A DNA stretch of 13,684 bases from Collinsella sp. (GCA_014871665.1 WGSL01000054.1:1-13684); one strand, 5' to 3'; counted from the first letter of the stretch, positions 1-6,591 are shown. The notes: generated from the letters alone by a model not told the origin. Numbers and translations: made by a program.

Positions 1-1008
1 GATGGTCGGTGCCGCGGGTGCGGGGGTTGGGGCCGCTACGGGTACCGAAGCCGGTGCCGGTGCGGGAATTTGGTCGCAAGCAGAGGCGGGCACGGATTCG
101 ATGACGGGTGCGGGCTCCGGCGTCGTTTTCGGCTTGATCGTGGAATCTGCGGGCTTCACGGTGACGGGCGCGTCTGCAGCTGCAGTTTCAACCTCAACCT
201 GCGTCGCGTTCTCGTTCTCGACGCTCGACTTTGCGTCGATGGGCGTGGATGCCATGGTGGTTATGCCGGCGTTGGCGTTCTCGGGGTCATAGACGACCGT
301 GAGCGAGATGGCGGGCTGCGGCGTCTCGGGCTCCGGCGTCGACTCAGTAGCGTCTTGATCGGCGGGCTCGTCGGACTGATCGTCCTCGGCCTCGTCGCCA
401 AAGACATCGCTGTTTTGGAGCGCAGACGCCTCAGGTTGGCTAGCGGCTTCTTCTGTTGTCGACTTGGGAGCCTCGTTGAGCTCCGCAGTGGCTTCCTGCT
501 CGGATATGACTTCGGGATCGGTCGTGGCAGCGATTTCGGTTTCGGCTTCTGCCGTTACCTCAATAGCGACTTCGATTTCTGTCTCGGGCTCGGGCTCCGG
601 CACGACTTCGGCCACGGGCTCGGGATGCTTAACGTGCTTGGGACGCACGGCCTTGAGGTCCTTCTCGCCGCGTTTTTTCTTTTTGTAGGACTGCTTGGCG
701 CCCTTGGCTGCCTTGGGCTTGTCCTCGCCTTTGGCAAGGGCGGTATCCCAGGCCTCGTTGGCGATGACGGTGGCATACAGGCGACCGCCCTTAAAGACGG
801 TCAGCCTTATGCAGTCGTCGAGCTCCTCGAGCAGCTCGCGCGTGGACTCGAAGCCCAGGTCATAAGCGGCCATGTCACCAGCAGCGAGCGCCTCCTCGAC
901 CTGCGTCATAAACGTTTGCTTGCCGCACCCAATCGCATCACGCAGCAGACGATACAGATAGATGTGGTTGCCCAGCGATAGCGTGGGCTTAACTATTGTC
1001 TTGCTCAT
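1..1008 (-). CDS. Acidic, proline-rich protein with small N-terminal domain (3' end outside window)
   Basis: This reading frame starts at the ATG complementary to 1006-1008 and stays open for 336 codons to the window edge, so the C-terminus is missing. An AGGAG Shine-Dalgarno (complement of 1016-1020) lies 7 bases before the ATG. Residues 1-95 look like a folded domain; the stretch around residues 49-80 (LGFESTRELLEELDD, then KGGRLYATV) resembles the helix plus beta-hairpin end of OST-HTH/LOTUS-type winged helices, but that match is from memory and weak. A Lys-rich linker follows (about 97-127), then some 200 residues dominated by Glu, Pro, Ala, Thr and Ser with no hydrophobic segment, which look disordered. 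No signal peptide or membrane helix is visible, so it is probably cytoplasmic. The folded domain could bind nucleic acid; this is inference only. The gene upstream on the same strand is separated by a terminator-like hairpin, so it is probably transcribed on its own. Confidence 0.8.
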   Translation of the reverse strand, partial: MSKTIVKPTLSLGNHIYLYRLLRDAIGCGKQTFMTQVEEALAAGDMAAYDLGFESTRELLEELDDCIRLTVFKGGRLYATVIANEAWDTALAKGEDKPKAAKGAKQSYKKKKRGEKDLKAVRPKHVKHPEPVAEVVPEPEPETEIEVAIEVTAEAETEIAATTDPEVISEQEATAELNEAPKSTTEEAASQPEASALQNSDVFGDEAEDDQSDEPADQDATESTPEPETPQPAISLTVVYDPENANAGITTMASTPIDAKSSVENENATQVEVETAAADAPVTVKPADSTIKPKTTPEPAPVIESVPASACDQIPAPAPASVPVAAPTPAPAAPTI

Positions 1009-1079
1009 GGCAAATCTCCTCTTTACATACCAAAGCATCTTACCATCGCGCGGGGCTTGCTACCTCGGCACCCAAGGCA

Positions 1080-1112
1080 AACGGGCGCGACCGTTGCCGG
1101 TTCGCGCCCGTT
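1080..1112 (-). terminator. Probable intrinsic terminator after the Ser/Thr-rich membrane protein gene
   Basis: An 11-bp perfect inverted repeat (1080-1090 with 1102-1112, arm AACGGGCGCGA) encloses an 11-base loop. Read on the minus strand it lies about 35 bases after the stop of the gene at 1147-2100 and ends in a short T run (TTT), so termination may be only partial. It lies about 70 bases upstream of the next minus-strand start at 1008. Confidence 0.6.
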
Positions 1113-1146
1113 ATACAGGTCGATTATCTATGAGGGGCAAACGTGC

Positions 1147-2100
1147 TTAGTTGCCCGATGCCGTGCCTTGGCTCGAGCTGTCAGATGCCGTGCCGGACGC
1201 GGTTCCACTCGAGCTGTTCGAGTTGCTGGTGTTGCTGCTGTCTGCTGAGCCCGTTCCCGACGTGGTGTCGCTCGTCTGGTCGCCCGTGCTCGGTTGAGAG
1301 CCGTCAGTCGTTTGGCTTGAGTCGGTTGTGCCGGATTGCGTACCGTTGTTGTTCACAGAAGAATCGGCGCCCTGCGACTGATCGGGGGTGTTCGAGGACG
1401 AGTCGGTGGATGCGGAGGTGCCCTGCGAGTCGTCCTGCTGGCTTTGCGATTGACCAGTGCTGTCCGCGTCGTGCTCGGTCGTGCGTGACGACAGAATCGG
1501 CTCGGGACGCTCGCCCAGACCCTCACCGGCGGTGGTGATAAGGATGGCAGCGGTGCAGGCGATAACCGCGACGATGGCGATGGCGATCGAGAAGATGATG
1601 ACCTTCTTTTGCGTCTGGCTGCGCTCTGCCGCCGCCTTGGCGCGCAGGCTGTCGGGGGCGACGCGCGCCGTGGTCGCGCGCCCTGCAATCTGGCGCATCT
1701 CCTGGGTAGTCGCGGCGCCGCCTAAGTGCTCCTCGGCATTTAATTCAACGGGTTCATAGGCGCCGGCGGGGTAGTCGACGGTGGCGTGCGTACCTTTGAG
1801 GGCTTCGGCACTGGCAGAGATAAAGTGGCGGTAGACCTGCGAGGACACAACGGTGATGACCGAGCTCACAGCGGCACCGATCACCGATCCGGCGATACCG
1901 ATCTTGGAGGCAAGCGCGACGCTCGTAGCGGCAGCTGCGGCGCCGGCGATGATCTGGGGAATGGAAATGTCGTCAAACAGGCCCTTTTTGGGCGCGATGG
2001 CCATGGTCTGGCCGATGGAATGGTTTTCGTGAACGCCGTTGTTGAGCGATGCCGGCGTCATGACACGTGTGCGCGGCGCGTCGGTGTACTTGGTTGTCAT
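1147..2100 (-). CDS. Membrane-anchored protein with long Ser/Thr/Gly/Asn-rich tail
   Basis: Encodes 317 aa. The start at 2100 (MTTKYTDAPR) was chosen because a GGGAGGA Shine-Dalgarno (complement of 2107-2113) lies 6 bases upstream; the frame is open for another 32 codons but lacks a comparable site. Residues 48-88 form a long Ala/Ile/Val/Ser-rich hydrophobic stretch that may be one or two membrane-associated helices. Residues 167-190 are a clear transmembrane helix preceded by charged residues ending in QKK. From about residue 204 to the end the protein is almost only Ser, Thr, Gly, Asn, Gln and Asp, a typical flexible, probably extracellular stalk. No LPXTG sorting motif or enzymatic signature is visible. 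The positive-inside rule would put the Ser/Thr tail outside the cell. I do not recognise the family. The tail could be a glycosylated spacer; that is inference. Confidence 0.8.
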   Translation of the reverse strand: MTTKYTDAPRTRVMTPASLNNGVHENHSIGQTMAIAPKKGLFDDISIPQIIAGAAAAATSVALASKIGIAGSVIGAAVSSVITVVSSQVYRHFISASAEALKGTHATVDYPAGAYEPVELNAEEHLGGAATTQEMRQIAGRATTARVAPDSLRAKAAAERSQTQKKVIIFSIAIAIVAVIACTAAILITTAGEGLGERPEPILSSRTTEHDADSTGQSQSQQDDSQGTSASTDSSSNTPDQSQGADSSVNNNGTQSGTTDSSQTTDGSQPSTGDQTSDTTSGTGSADSSNTSNSNSSSGTASGTASDSSSQGTASGN

Positions 2101-2274
2101 ACGGGGTCCTCCCGGTGTAAATCTGCTTCGTTTCGTGTAGCCATCAGGGTACCCACCAGATGTGAATCGTACGTGACATTTAACAGATACCATCAACTCA
2201 TCAAGGGGGCTTGCTGTCTTTGGTGCAATAGCTTGATGCTAAACTGGATTAACGATTGCGAGGTGGTTTACGTG
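2101..2274. promoter_or_regulatory. Divergent intergenic region with weak candidate promoters
   Basis: This 174-base gap separates divergent genes and should hold a promoter for each. For the minus-strand gene, TTGATG (complement of 2199-2204) stands 16 bases from a TAAATG-like -10. For the plus-strand gene, an extended -10 (TGCTAAACT, 2237-2245) stands 16 bases after a poor -35 (CTTTGG, 2218-2223). Both are weak matches to sigma-70 consensus. The base composition starts to fall towards the AT-rich island here. Confidence 0.3.
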
Positions 2275-2493
2275 ATGTACCCGTATATGACATTCGAAGA
2301 CGGTACCGAGGTCGTTCATTCTGACCTGATAACAGATGGGGATATCGAAAAGGTTATCGTGCATTTTGAACGACCGACGGTAGAGGGCTTCGACTCCGCT
2401 CGCTGTGAGTTGCCTTCCTGTTCGTGGACTGACTGGGAAGGGCATTTTACTCAGAGTGAAAAACGAGCTTTCGAAGAGTGTTTGAGCAAATAA
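2275..2493 (+). CDS. Small conserved-looking acidic protein, function unknown
   Basis: Encodes 72 aa beginning MYPYMTFEDG. The ATG at 2275 follows an AGGTGG Shine-Dalgarno-like site (2261-2266); a GTG one codon upstream is possible. The frame is open upstream for many codons, but those codons cross the divergent intergenic region and are not coding-like. The sequence has an EVVHSD segment, then VIVHFERPTVEGFDSARCELPS, and no signal peptide or membrane helix. From memory, similar short proteins starting MYPYM with a HFERP...GFDSARCELPS core occur in gut Firmicutes, often in accessory DNA. I cannot confirm this without a search, and no function is known to me. The C-terminus after the conserved-looking core seems divergent. 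It lies at the left edge of the AT-rich island, 100 bases before the radical SAM cluster, and probably belongs to the same acquired segment rather than to the same operon. Confidence 0.7.
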   Translation: MYPYMTFEDGTEVVHSDLITDGDIEKVIVHFERPTVEGFDSARCELPSCSWTDWEGHFTQSEKRAFEECLSK

Positions 2494-2499
2494 TTTAGA

Positions 2500-2521
2500 T
2501 TAGTTCGAGTTTAGTTCGAAT
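2500..2521 (+). repeat. Two tandem 11-bp units upstream of the radical SAM cluster
   Basis: TTAGTTCGA occurs at 2500-2508 and again at 2511-2519, each followed by two bases ending in T, giving a period of 11 bases (about one helical turn). The pair lies in the 100-base gap before the DUF2087 gene, where a direct-repeat operator would be expected, but no clear -35/-10 pair could be assigned around it. Confidence 0.5.
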
Positions 2522-2593
2522 AAAGAAGCCGAATACGATGACCTAAAGCGTATGCATTTTTAGTATTAGATGCGTATGAAATGGAGGATGTGA

Positions 2594-2875
2594 ATGGATG
2601 AGCTAATAGACTTTAAAAAACGATTTCTCAAGAATGGCGAGCTGGTTTCAATTCCAAAAAAGGAAAGCTATAAAAGAATCATGCTGCTATGGGCCGTCTC
2701 TTTCTTTGAATTAAATACAAGTTATACGGAGCTTCAGGTTAATCGTGTGCTGTCACAGCTCTATCCTGATTATGCCGTGTTGAGGCGGTACTTGGTTGAT
2801 TATGGATTCCTATTAAGGGATGAGCGAGGCCTGAAATACGAGGTTAATCCTGATGTTCACGGTATTGAGAGCTAG
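2594..2875 (+). CDS. Stand-alone DUF2087 protein
   Basis: Encodes 93 aa. The ATG at 2594 is preceded by a strong GGAGGA site (2583-2588). The sequence fits the DUF2087 pattern along its whole length: an N-terminal FKKRFLKNGELVSIPKK segment, a KRIMLLWAVSFFELNTSYTE helix region, then EVN-like NRVLSQLYPD and a C-terminal VLRRYLVDYGFLLRD motif. DUF2087 has no established biochemical role that I know of; it is often fused to or encoded near HTH regulators and looks like a small winged-helix-type fold. Here it stands alone, first in a cluster with an MFS exporter (overlap 23 bases), a radical SAM enzyme and a 36-aa peptide. It could be a transcriptional regulator of the cluster or an accessory peptide-binding protein; both are inference. 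Family assignment from memory of the motif is fairly firm. Confidence 0.85.
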   Translation: MDELIDFKKRFLKNGELVSIPKKESYKRIMLLWAVSFFELNTSYTELQVNRVLSQLYPDYAVLRRYLVDYGFLLRDERGLKYEVNPDVHGIES

Positions 2876-4037
2876 CCGTCCGGTTCGGGTCCTATATATT
2901 GCTAGAGGGATAAGCGAAATAGGCAATTGGTGTGCGAATATTGCTTTGCCAATGCTGATTTACGAGGTAACTCACGATGTTTCTGCAACTGCTTTGATGG
3001 TCTGCTGCAGATTTGCCCCCTCTCTGTTTTCAGTTGCGCTCGCGCAGCTGCCTCAGAAGATGGGTATCGGGACACTGCAGGCCATGAGATTGGCAGACTT
3101 AATTCGCGCGGGATTATTCGTTTGCTATATTTTTGTTGATAGTAAATGGAGTATGTTTGCTATTACGTGCGCGGTATCGCTTTGCCGAACGGTTGAAATG
3201 CCCTGCTTTTACTCGTTGTTAAGAGCCAATACGAATAGTATCAATCGCGACGTAATTAATAATTCGTTTGGGTTTCTGCAGAATTTGATGATGGTTCTGG
3301 GGCCAGTTGCCGGCGGTTTTGTTGTCGCTCAATTTGGGGCGGAGGCTGTTCTTGCATTAGACGCGCTTTCTTTTGCCGCGTCGTTCTGGTTGCTGCGAGA
3401 TGTTCCGTCGGTTATCGAGGTTAATGATAAAGAGGGGATAAGCAAAAATGAAAAAAACAGGACTGCATTTAGTGATCTTAGCGCGAAGCACTTGGCAATT
3501 GGTTTCCTATTAATCGATATTTCTAGTGGTGTGGCATTCGGCTCTCTGAATTCTCTTTTGCCAGCTATTGCGCAATTGCAATTTGACTCGTCATCGATAC
3601 AATACGGATTCCTTCAGAGTAGTCTTACAATCGGACTGTTGTTCGGAAATACAATATATGGTCGTTTAATTAGTGGTTCCGATTGCGTTAAATCATATTG
3701 TTTTGTGACGTATCTTGCGCTCGGTGCGTATCTGGCGTTTGGCTATCGCTATGCGTCTGGGATATCATTTATTTTCCTTTTTATCGTCGGTGCCGGAAAC
3801 GCCATTCAAGATGTGCTTCTCATAACATCGCTGCAGGATTTGGCGAGAGACGAATCTGAATCGATAAGCCTGTTTTCAATTAGGGAGTCTTTGCAATCGG
3901 TTGCTGTTGTTATTTCAACACTCCTTGTTTCGCTGTTCACGAGCATCGCGATGTTCTCAATTCTCGTTACAGGACTTGGTGTATTTTCAATTATGATGGT
4001 AGTTGTGTTTCAATTGAATTATTTGCGAAAGATGTGA
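2853..4037 (+). CDS. MFS-family transporter, probable exporter
   Basis: Encodes 394 aa with about 11-12 hydrophobic helices throughout, the usual size of a major facilitator. The N-terminal region (VLYIARGISEIGNWCANIAL) and the motif around residues 153-180 (GPVAGGFVVAQFG followed by ALDALSFAASFW) match the MFS_3 / EntS-like branch of drug and siderophore exporters. The ATG at 2853 overlaps the DUF2087 gene by 23 bases and has its own GAGG site (2840-2843), implying translational coupling. The middle loop (about residues 190-212) is hydrophilic and Lys/Asn-rich, as expected for the cytoplasmic loop between the two six-helix halves. Substrate cannot be read from sequence. Position between DUF2087 and the radical SAM gene suggests export of, or self-protection from, the product of that enzyme. 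Codon use is AT-richer than the flanking genes. Confidence 0.9.
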   Translation: MFTVLRASRPVRVLYIARGISEIGNWCANIALPMLIYEVTHDVSATALMVCCRFAPSLFSVALAQLPQKMGIGTLQAMRLADLIRAGLFVCYIFVDSKWSMFAITCAVSLCRTVEMPCFYSLLRANTNSINRDVINNSFGFLQNLMMVLGPVAGGFVVAQFGAEAVLALDALSFAASFWLLRDVPSVIEVNDKEGISKNEKNRTAFSDLSAKHLAIGFLLIDISSGVAFGSLNSLLPAIAQLQFDSSSIQYGFLQSSLTIGLLFGNTIYGRLISGSDCVKSYCFVTYLALGAYLAFGYRYASGISFIFLFIVGAGNAIQDVLLITSLQDLARDESESISLFSIRESLQSVAVVISTLLVSLFTSIAMFSILVTGLGVFSIMMVVVFQLNYLRKM

Positions 4038-4044
4038 CGTTGAT

Positions 4045-6366
4045 ATGCCTAAAACGCTTTTAGTATTTCCCCCAGGATGGAGTCCAGTGGGGCCGTATCT
4101 TGCCTTGCCTGTTTTGAAGTCATATCTTCAAGAGGTTGAACAATATAAAGTTGACATCGTTGACTTAAACGTGGAATATTACGATGACCTCCTATCTTAT
4201 AGACATGTCGAAGAGTGCTGTAAAAGGTATCGGGAATCAAAGGATTCGTTTAGTTCGAATGTTCAATTAACAATCGAGTTGATACAAAAGTCAGCACTTA
4301 ATGTTGACGAGGCAAAAGATATTTTCAGATCGAAGAGATACTTTAATCTAAAAGAAAGACAATATGCTGAAAACATTTTTAGAAATGCACTCTATATCAT
4401 AAATCACGTCTCATATGGAGTTAAATACACGTTCAACTCCATAGATCTGCCCTATGATTATTATTCGACACCAGAAATAATGAAATCGCTTGCGGATACC
4501 TTGCATAATCCGTTTATTTCCTTCTATGAAATTGCCTTTCCTAAGCGTATTCAGAGGGAAAAAATCGAGTTTATTGGGATTTCGGTGAGCGGCTGTTTCC
4601 AATTGATTTCTGCAGTTACGTTAGCGAAACTGATTAAAGAAGAATGTCCATCTGTTAAACACGTCTCATTGGGCGGCAATTACATTACTCGTTTAGCAGA
4701 TGACTGCATGAAAGAATGGCATCCCTTTTTTGAATACATTGATTCGATAATGATGTATGACGGCGAAGAGCCGCTTGCACGTCTTCTTGAGCCTCTTGAC
4801 TCTGGTGATGACAATCTCGACTGTGTTCCAAACCTTTGCCATGCTAAAGGTGGAAAGATATATAAAAACCATCGGATTGAGCAAACATTTATCAACGATA
4901 CAGTTCCCGATTTCGATGGCTTCGCCCTTTCTAAATACTTCATGCCTGAGTTAATATTGCCGGTTTATTCCTCTAGGCAGTGTTTTAATCATTGCGCCTT
5001 CTGCACCATTCCCGGTGCTACCGGTGGTTGTTACCGAAAGATGCCTATATCGAGAGTATTTGAAATAATGTGTCGGTTAAATGAAAAATACGGCACGAGA
5101 GTTTTCTCTTTTGTGGATGAAACATTCGAAGGCAAAAGAATGGAGCAACTCGCGGATGAAATAAACGCATCGGGAAAAACGTTTTTCTGGCATGGAGAAA
5201 CGAGGTTCTCTCCAACCCTAAGTACAGACGTTTTCAACAAGATATACCAAAGTGGATGTAGGCAGATTCAGTTTGGCCTCGAGTCATACAACCAAAGAGT
5301 TCTTGATCTAATGAAGAAGAACACGAGAGTTGATTGGATTGATCGCAATATCCATGATTGTCTCAATGCGGGTATTCCTGTTCATCTATTCTTTATGATT
5401 GGCTTTCCGACCGAAACTAAAGAAGAGGCTCTGAACACCTTAGCTTATACAGAGAATGTTTTGAATTATTCAAAACAGGTATGTGGTGTTCCATATTCCA
5501 CGAGAGGATTTACGAATTTTGGTCTCGTTATGGGGTCGGATGTTTGGAATCATCCCGATAAGTATGGTGTCTCTGTAATGCCGAAGTCCCAATATGAGGA
5601 TTTGCGCCTCGAAGTGGATTATGTTTCAGGCACTGGTTTAACTTTAAATGAAGCAAAATCCTTATCTGATGAGCATCATATTGATTTTTATATGCAAGAA
5701 GTCATAAACGGTAGCGACACAATTGACTTGCCCCAGCGGCTTCATATTTCAGAGGTGACCTGGATCCTAGATTCTATTCACGCTGTCAGGTATAAGGGAC
5801 ATTTGACCAAAGTAAAGCGACGGCTGACTAGTCTAAATCCAGCTGATCGAATCTGGCTGGATTCCAAGACCTCTGTCGTGCTCGTTGAGCCATTTGCCTA
5901 CTTCTATAATTCTGAATACCATCATGTCTATGCTGTTTCCCAGTTGGTATACCTTAAGTTGGCCCGTTTATTGGAGGCCGATTGTAGCATTTCTCTTATC
6001 CTTGATCAGGGCGATCTCGAGCTGACAAGGGCGATAGAAGAACTGTTGCATTATGGATTGCTGAATACAAATATCGATGCCGATTATGTAATGCACGATA
6101 ATGGTTTTCAATTGGTTAAAAGTTCGTTTGTGAAAGAAGTCGGACGCTCAAAAGAGGGGTTAAGAGTACTGCTGAGTTGTGCCACCCATAGAATGTGTGC
6201 GGTTAATGATTTTTCGTTCGCTTTGCTTTCGTTGTTTGAAAAGCCGATTACTAAGAACGAGGTGCGCGACATTTTGAAAAAAGAGGGACTATCGGCAAGC
6301 GAGGAGCAATTAAACAAGTTGGTTGATAATTGCATGAAAGCAGATATACTACAATTGATTAGATAG
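4045..6366 (+). CDS. B12-binding-domain-type radical SAM enzyme with tandem RRE-like C-terminal domains
   Basis: Encodes 773 aa, starting 7 bases after the MFS stop with only a weak Shine-Dalgarno, so translation is likely coupled. Residues 1-250 resemble the B12-binding region of class B radical SAM proteins: FPPGWSPVG near the start, a strand-helix IEFIGISVSG (175-183), LGGN (209-212) and YDGEEPLARLL (238-248). The DxHxxG motif that supplies the cobalt-ligating His is not seen. The radical SAM core follows: CX3CX2C at C313, C317 and C320, with Phe before the last Cys; FVDET (356-360); FGLES (410-414); and MIGFPTET (451-458). After about 608 come two segments (roughly 608-673 and 700-773) that resemble each other and PqqD/RRE-type winged helices. 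Such enzymes perform C-methylation or other radical chemistry. The adjacent 36-aa peptide makes a peptide substrate the best guess. SPASM-type extra Cys clusters are not evident. Exact reaction unknown. Confidence 0.9.
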   Translation: MPKTLLVFPPGWSPVGPYLALPVLKSYLQEVEQYKVDIVDLNVEYYDDLLSYRHVEECCKRYRESKDSFSSNVQLTIELIQKSALNVDEAKDIFRSKRYFNLKERQYAENIFRNALYIINHVSYGVKYTFNSIDLPYDYYSTPEIMKSLADTLHNPFISFYEIAFPKRIQREKIEFIGISVSGCFQLISAVTLAKLIKEECPSVKHVSLGGNYITRLADDCMKEWHPFFEYIDSIMMYDGEEPLARLLEPLDSGDDNLDCVPNLCHAKGGKIYKNHRIEQTFINDTVPDFDGFALSKYFMPELILPVYSSRQCFNHCAFCTIPGATGGCYRKMPISRVFEIMCRLNEKYGTRVFSFVDETFEGKRMEQLADEINASGKTFFWHGETRFSPTLSTDVFNKIYQSGCRQIQFGLESYNQRVLDLMKKNTRVDWIDRNIHDCLNAGIPVHLFFMIGFPTETKEEALNTLAYTENVLNYSKQVCGVPYSTRGFTNFGLVMGSDVWNHPDKYGVSVMPKSQYEDLRLEVDYVSGTGLTLNEAKSLSDEHHIDFYMQEVINGSDTIDLPQRLHISEVTWILDSIHAVRYKGHLTKVKRRLTSLNPADRIWLDSKTSVVLVEPFAYFYNSEYHHVYAVSQLVYLKLARLLEADCSISLILDQGDLELTRAIEELLHYGLLNTNIDADYVMHDNGFQLVKSSFVKEVGRSKEGLRVLLSCATHRMCAVNDFSFALLSLFEKPITKNEVRDILKKEGLSASEEQLNKLVDNCMKADILQLIR

Positions 6367-6372
6367 AGGAGG
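6365..6372 (+). promoter_or_regulatory. Strong ribosome binding site for the 36-aa peptide, overlapping the upstream stop
   Basis: AGAGGAGG begins inside the TAG stop of the radical SAM gene (6364-6366) and ends 7 bases before the ATG at 6380. It is the best Shine-Dalgarno in the cluster and is what decides that the tiny frame is translated. It contrasts with the weak site of the radical SAM gene, which would favour much more peptide than enzyme. Confidence 0.85.
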
Positions 6373-6379
6373 TTTCTGC

Positions 6380-6490
6380 ATGGACGTTATTAACAAAGAT
6401 CTCTTGGAGCAGCTGAAAGTGTTTCAGGAAGAGGGCGTCGTGGTAGAAGTGTTCGACTTTGAGGACTACATGGATAAATTCTGCCATTAG
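6380..6490 (+). CDS. 36-aa acidic peptide, candidate RiPP precursor
   Basis: A 36-codon frame from ATG 6380 to TAG 6488-6490, too short for a usual ORF cut-off. It begins 13 bases after the radical SAM stop, with a near-perfect AGAGGAGG site. Residues 1-18 (MDVINKDLLEQLKVFQEE) could form an amphipathic leader helix. Gly19 then a Val-rich stretch (VVVEVF) leads to an aromatic/acidic C-terminus, DFEDYMDKFCH. There are 10 Asp/Glu and 3 Lys, and the only Cys and His are the last two residues. There is no signal peptide. In radical SAM RiPP clusters the precursor is typically such a short, strongly translated frame next to the maturase, with an exporter nearby. A strong terminator follows at 6515, so this is the last gene of the unit. 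I do not recognise the precursor family, no leader peptidase gene is visible in the window, and the core residues cannot be assigned by sequence alone. Confidence 0.8.
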   Translation: MDVINKDLLEQLKVFQEEGVVVEVFDFEDYMDKFCH

Positions 6491-6514
6491 TTTCGGAATT
6501 TACTCGCCTCGCTT

Positions 6515-6548
6515 AAAGGAGAAGTCGATTATCGATTTCTCCTTTTTT
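6515..6548 (+). terminator. Strong intrinsic terminator ending the radical SAM/peptide operon
   Basis: A 15-bp stem with one G-U pair (6515-6529 with 6531-6545; outer arm AAAGGAGAA / TTCTCCTTT) runs into a T tract through 6548. The innermost pairs would open to form a realistic loop. It lies 24 bases after the stop of the 36-aa peptide and separates the cluster from nadE. Confidence 0.9.
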
Positions 6549-6591
6549 AATTAAAGATATTTTTGAACTACATGCTCTTAGCACAGGTTGG

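Noticed and set aside
70..981. A 303-aa plus-strand open frame opposite the left-edge gene
   Set aside because: It is the antisense shadow of the minus-strand acidic protein; its Gly/Leu/Arg composition and lack of a ribosome binding site fit a shadow frame, and the minus-strand frame has a good site and runs through a domain-like N-terminus.
2219..2229. TTTGGTGCAA in the left intergenic region, similar to the start of the 29-bp repeat
   Set aside because: Only about ten bases match and the conserved centre AACCTG..CCCC is missing; likely chance.
4251..4261. TTTAGTTCGAA inside the radical SAM gene, like the upstream 11-bp repeat
   Set aside because: It is a single copy inside coding sequence, explained by codon choice; not taken as an operator.
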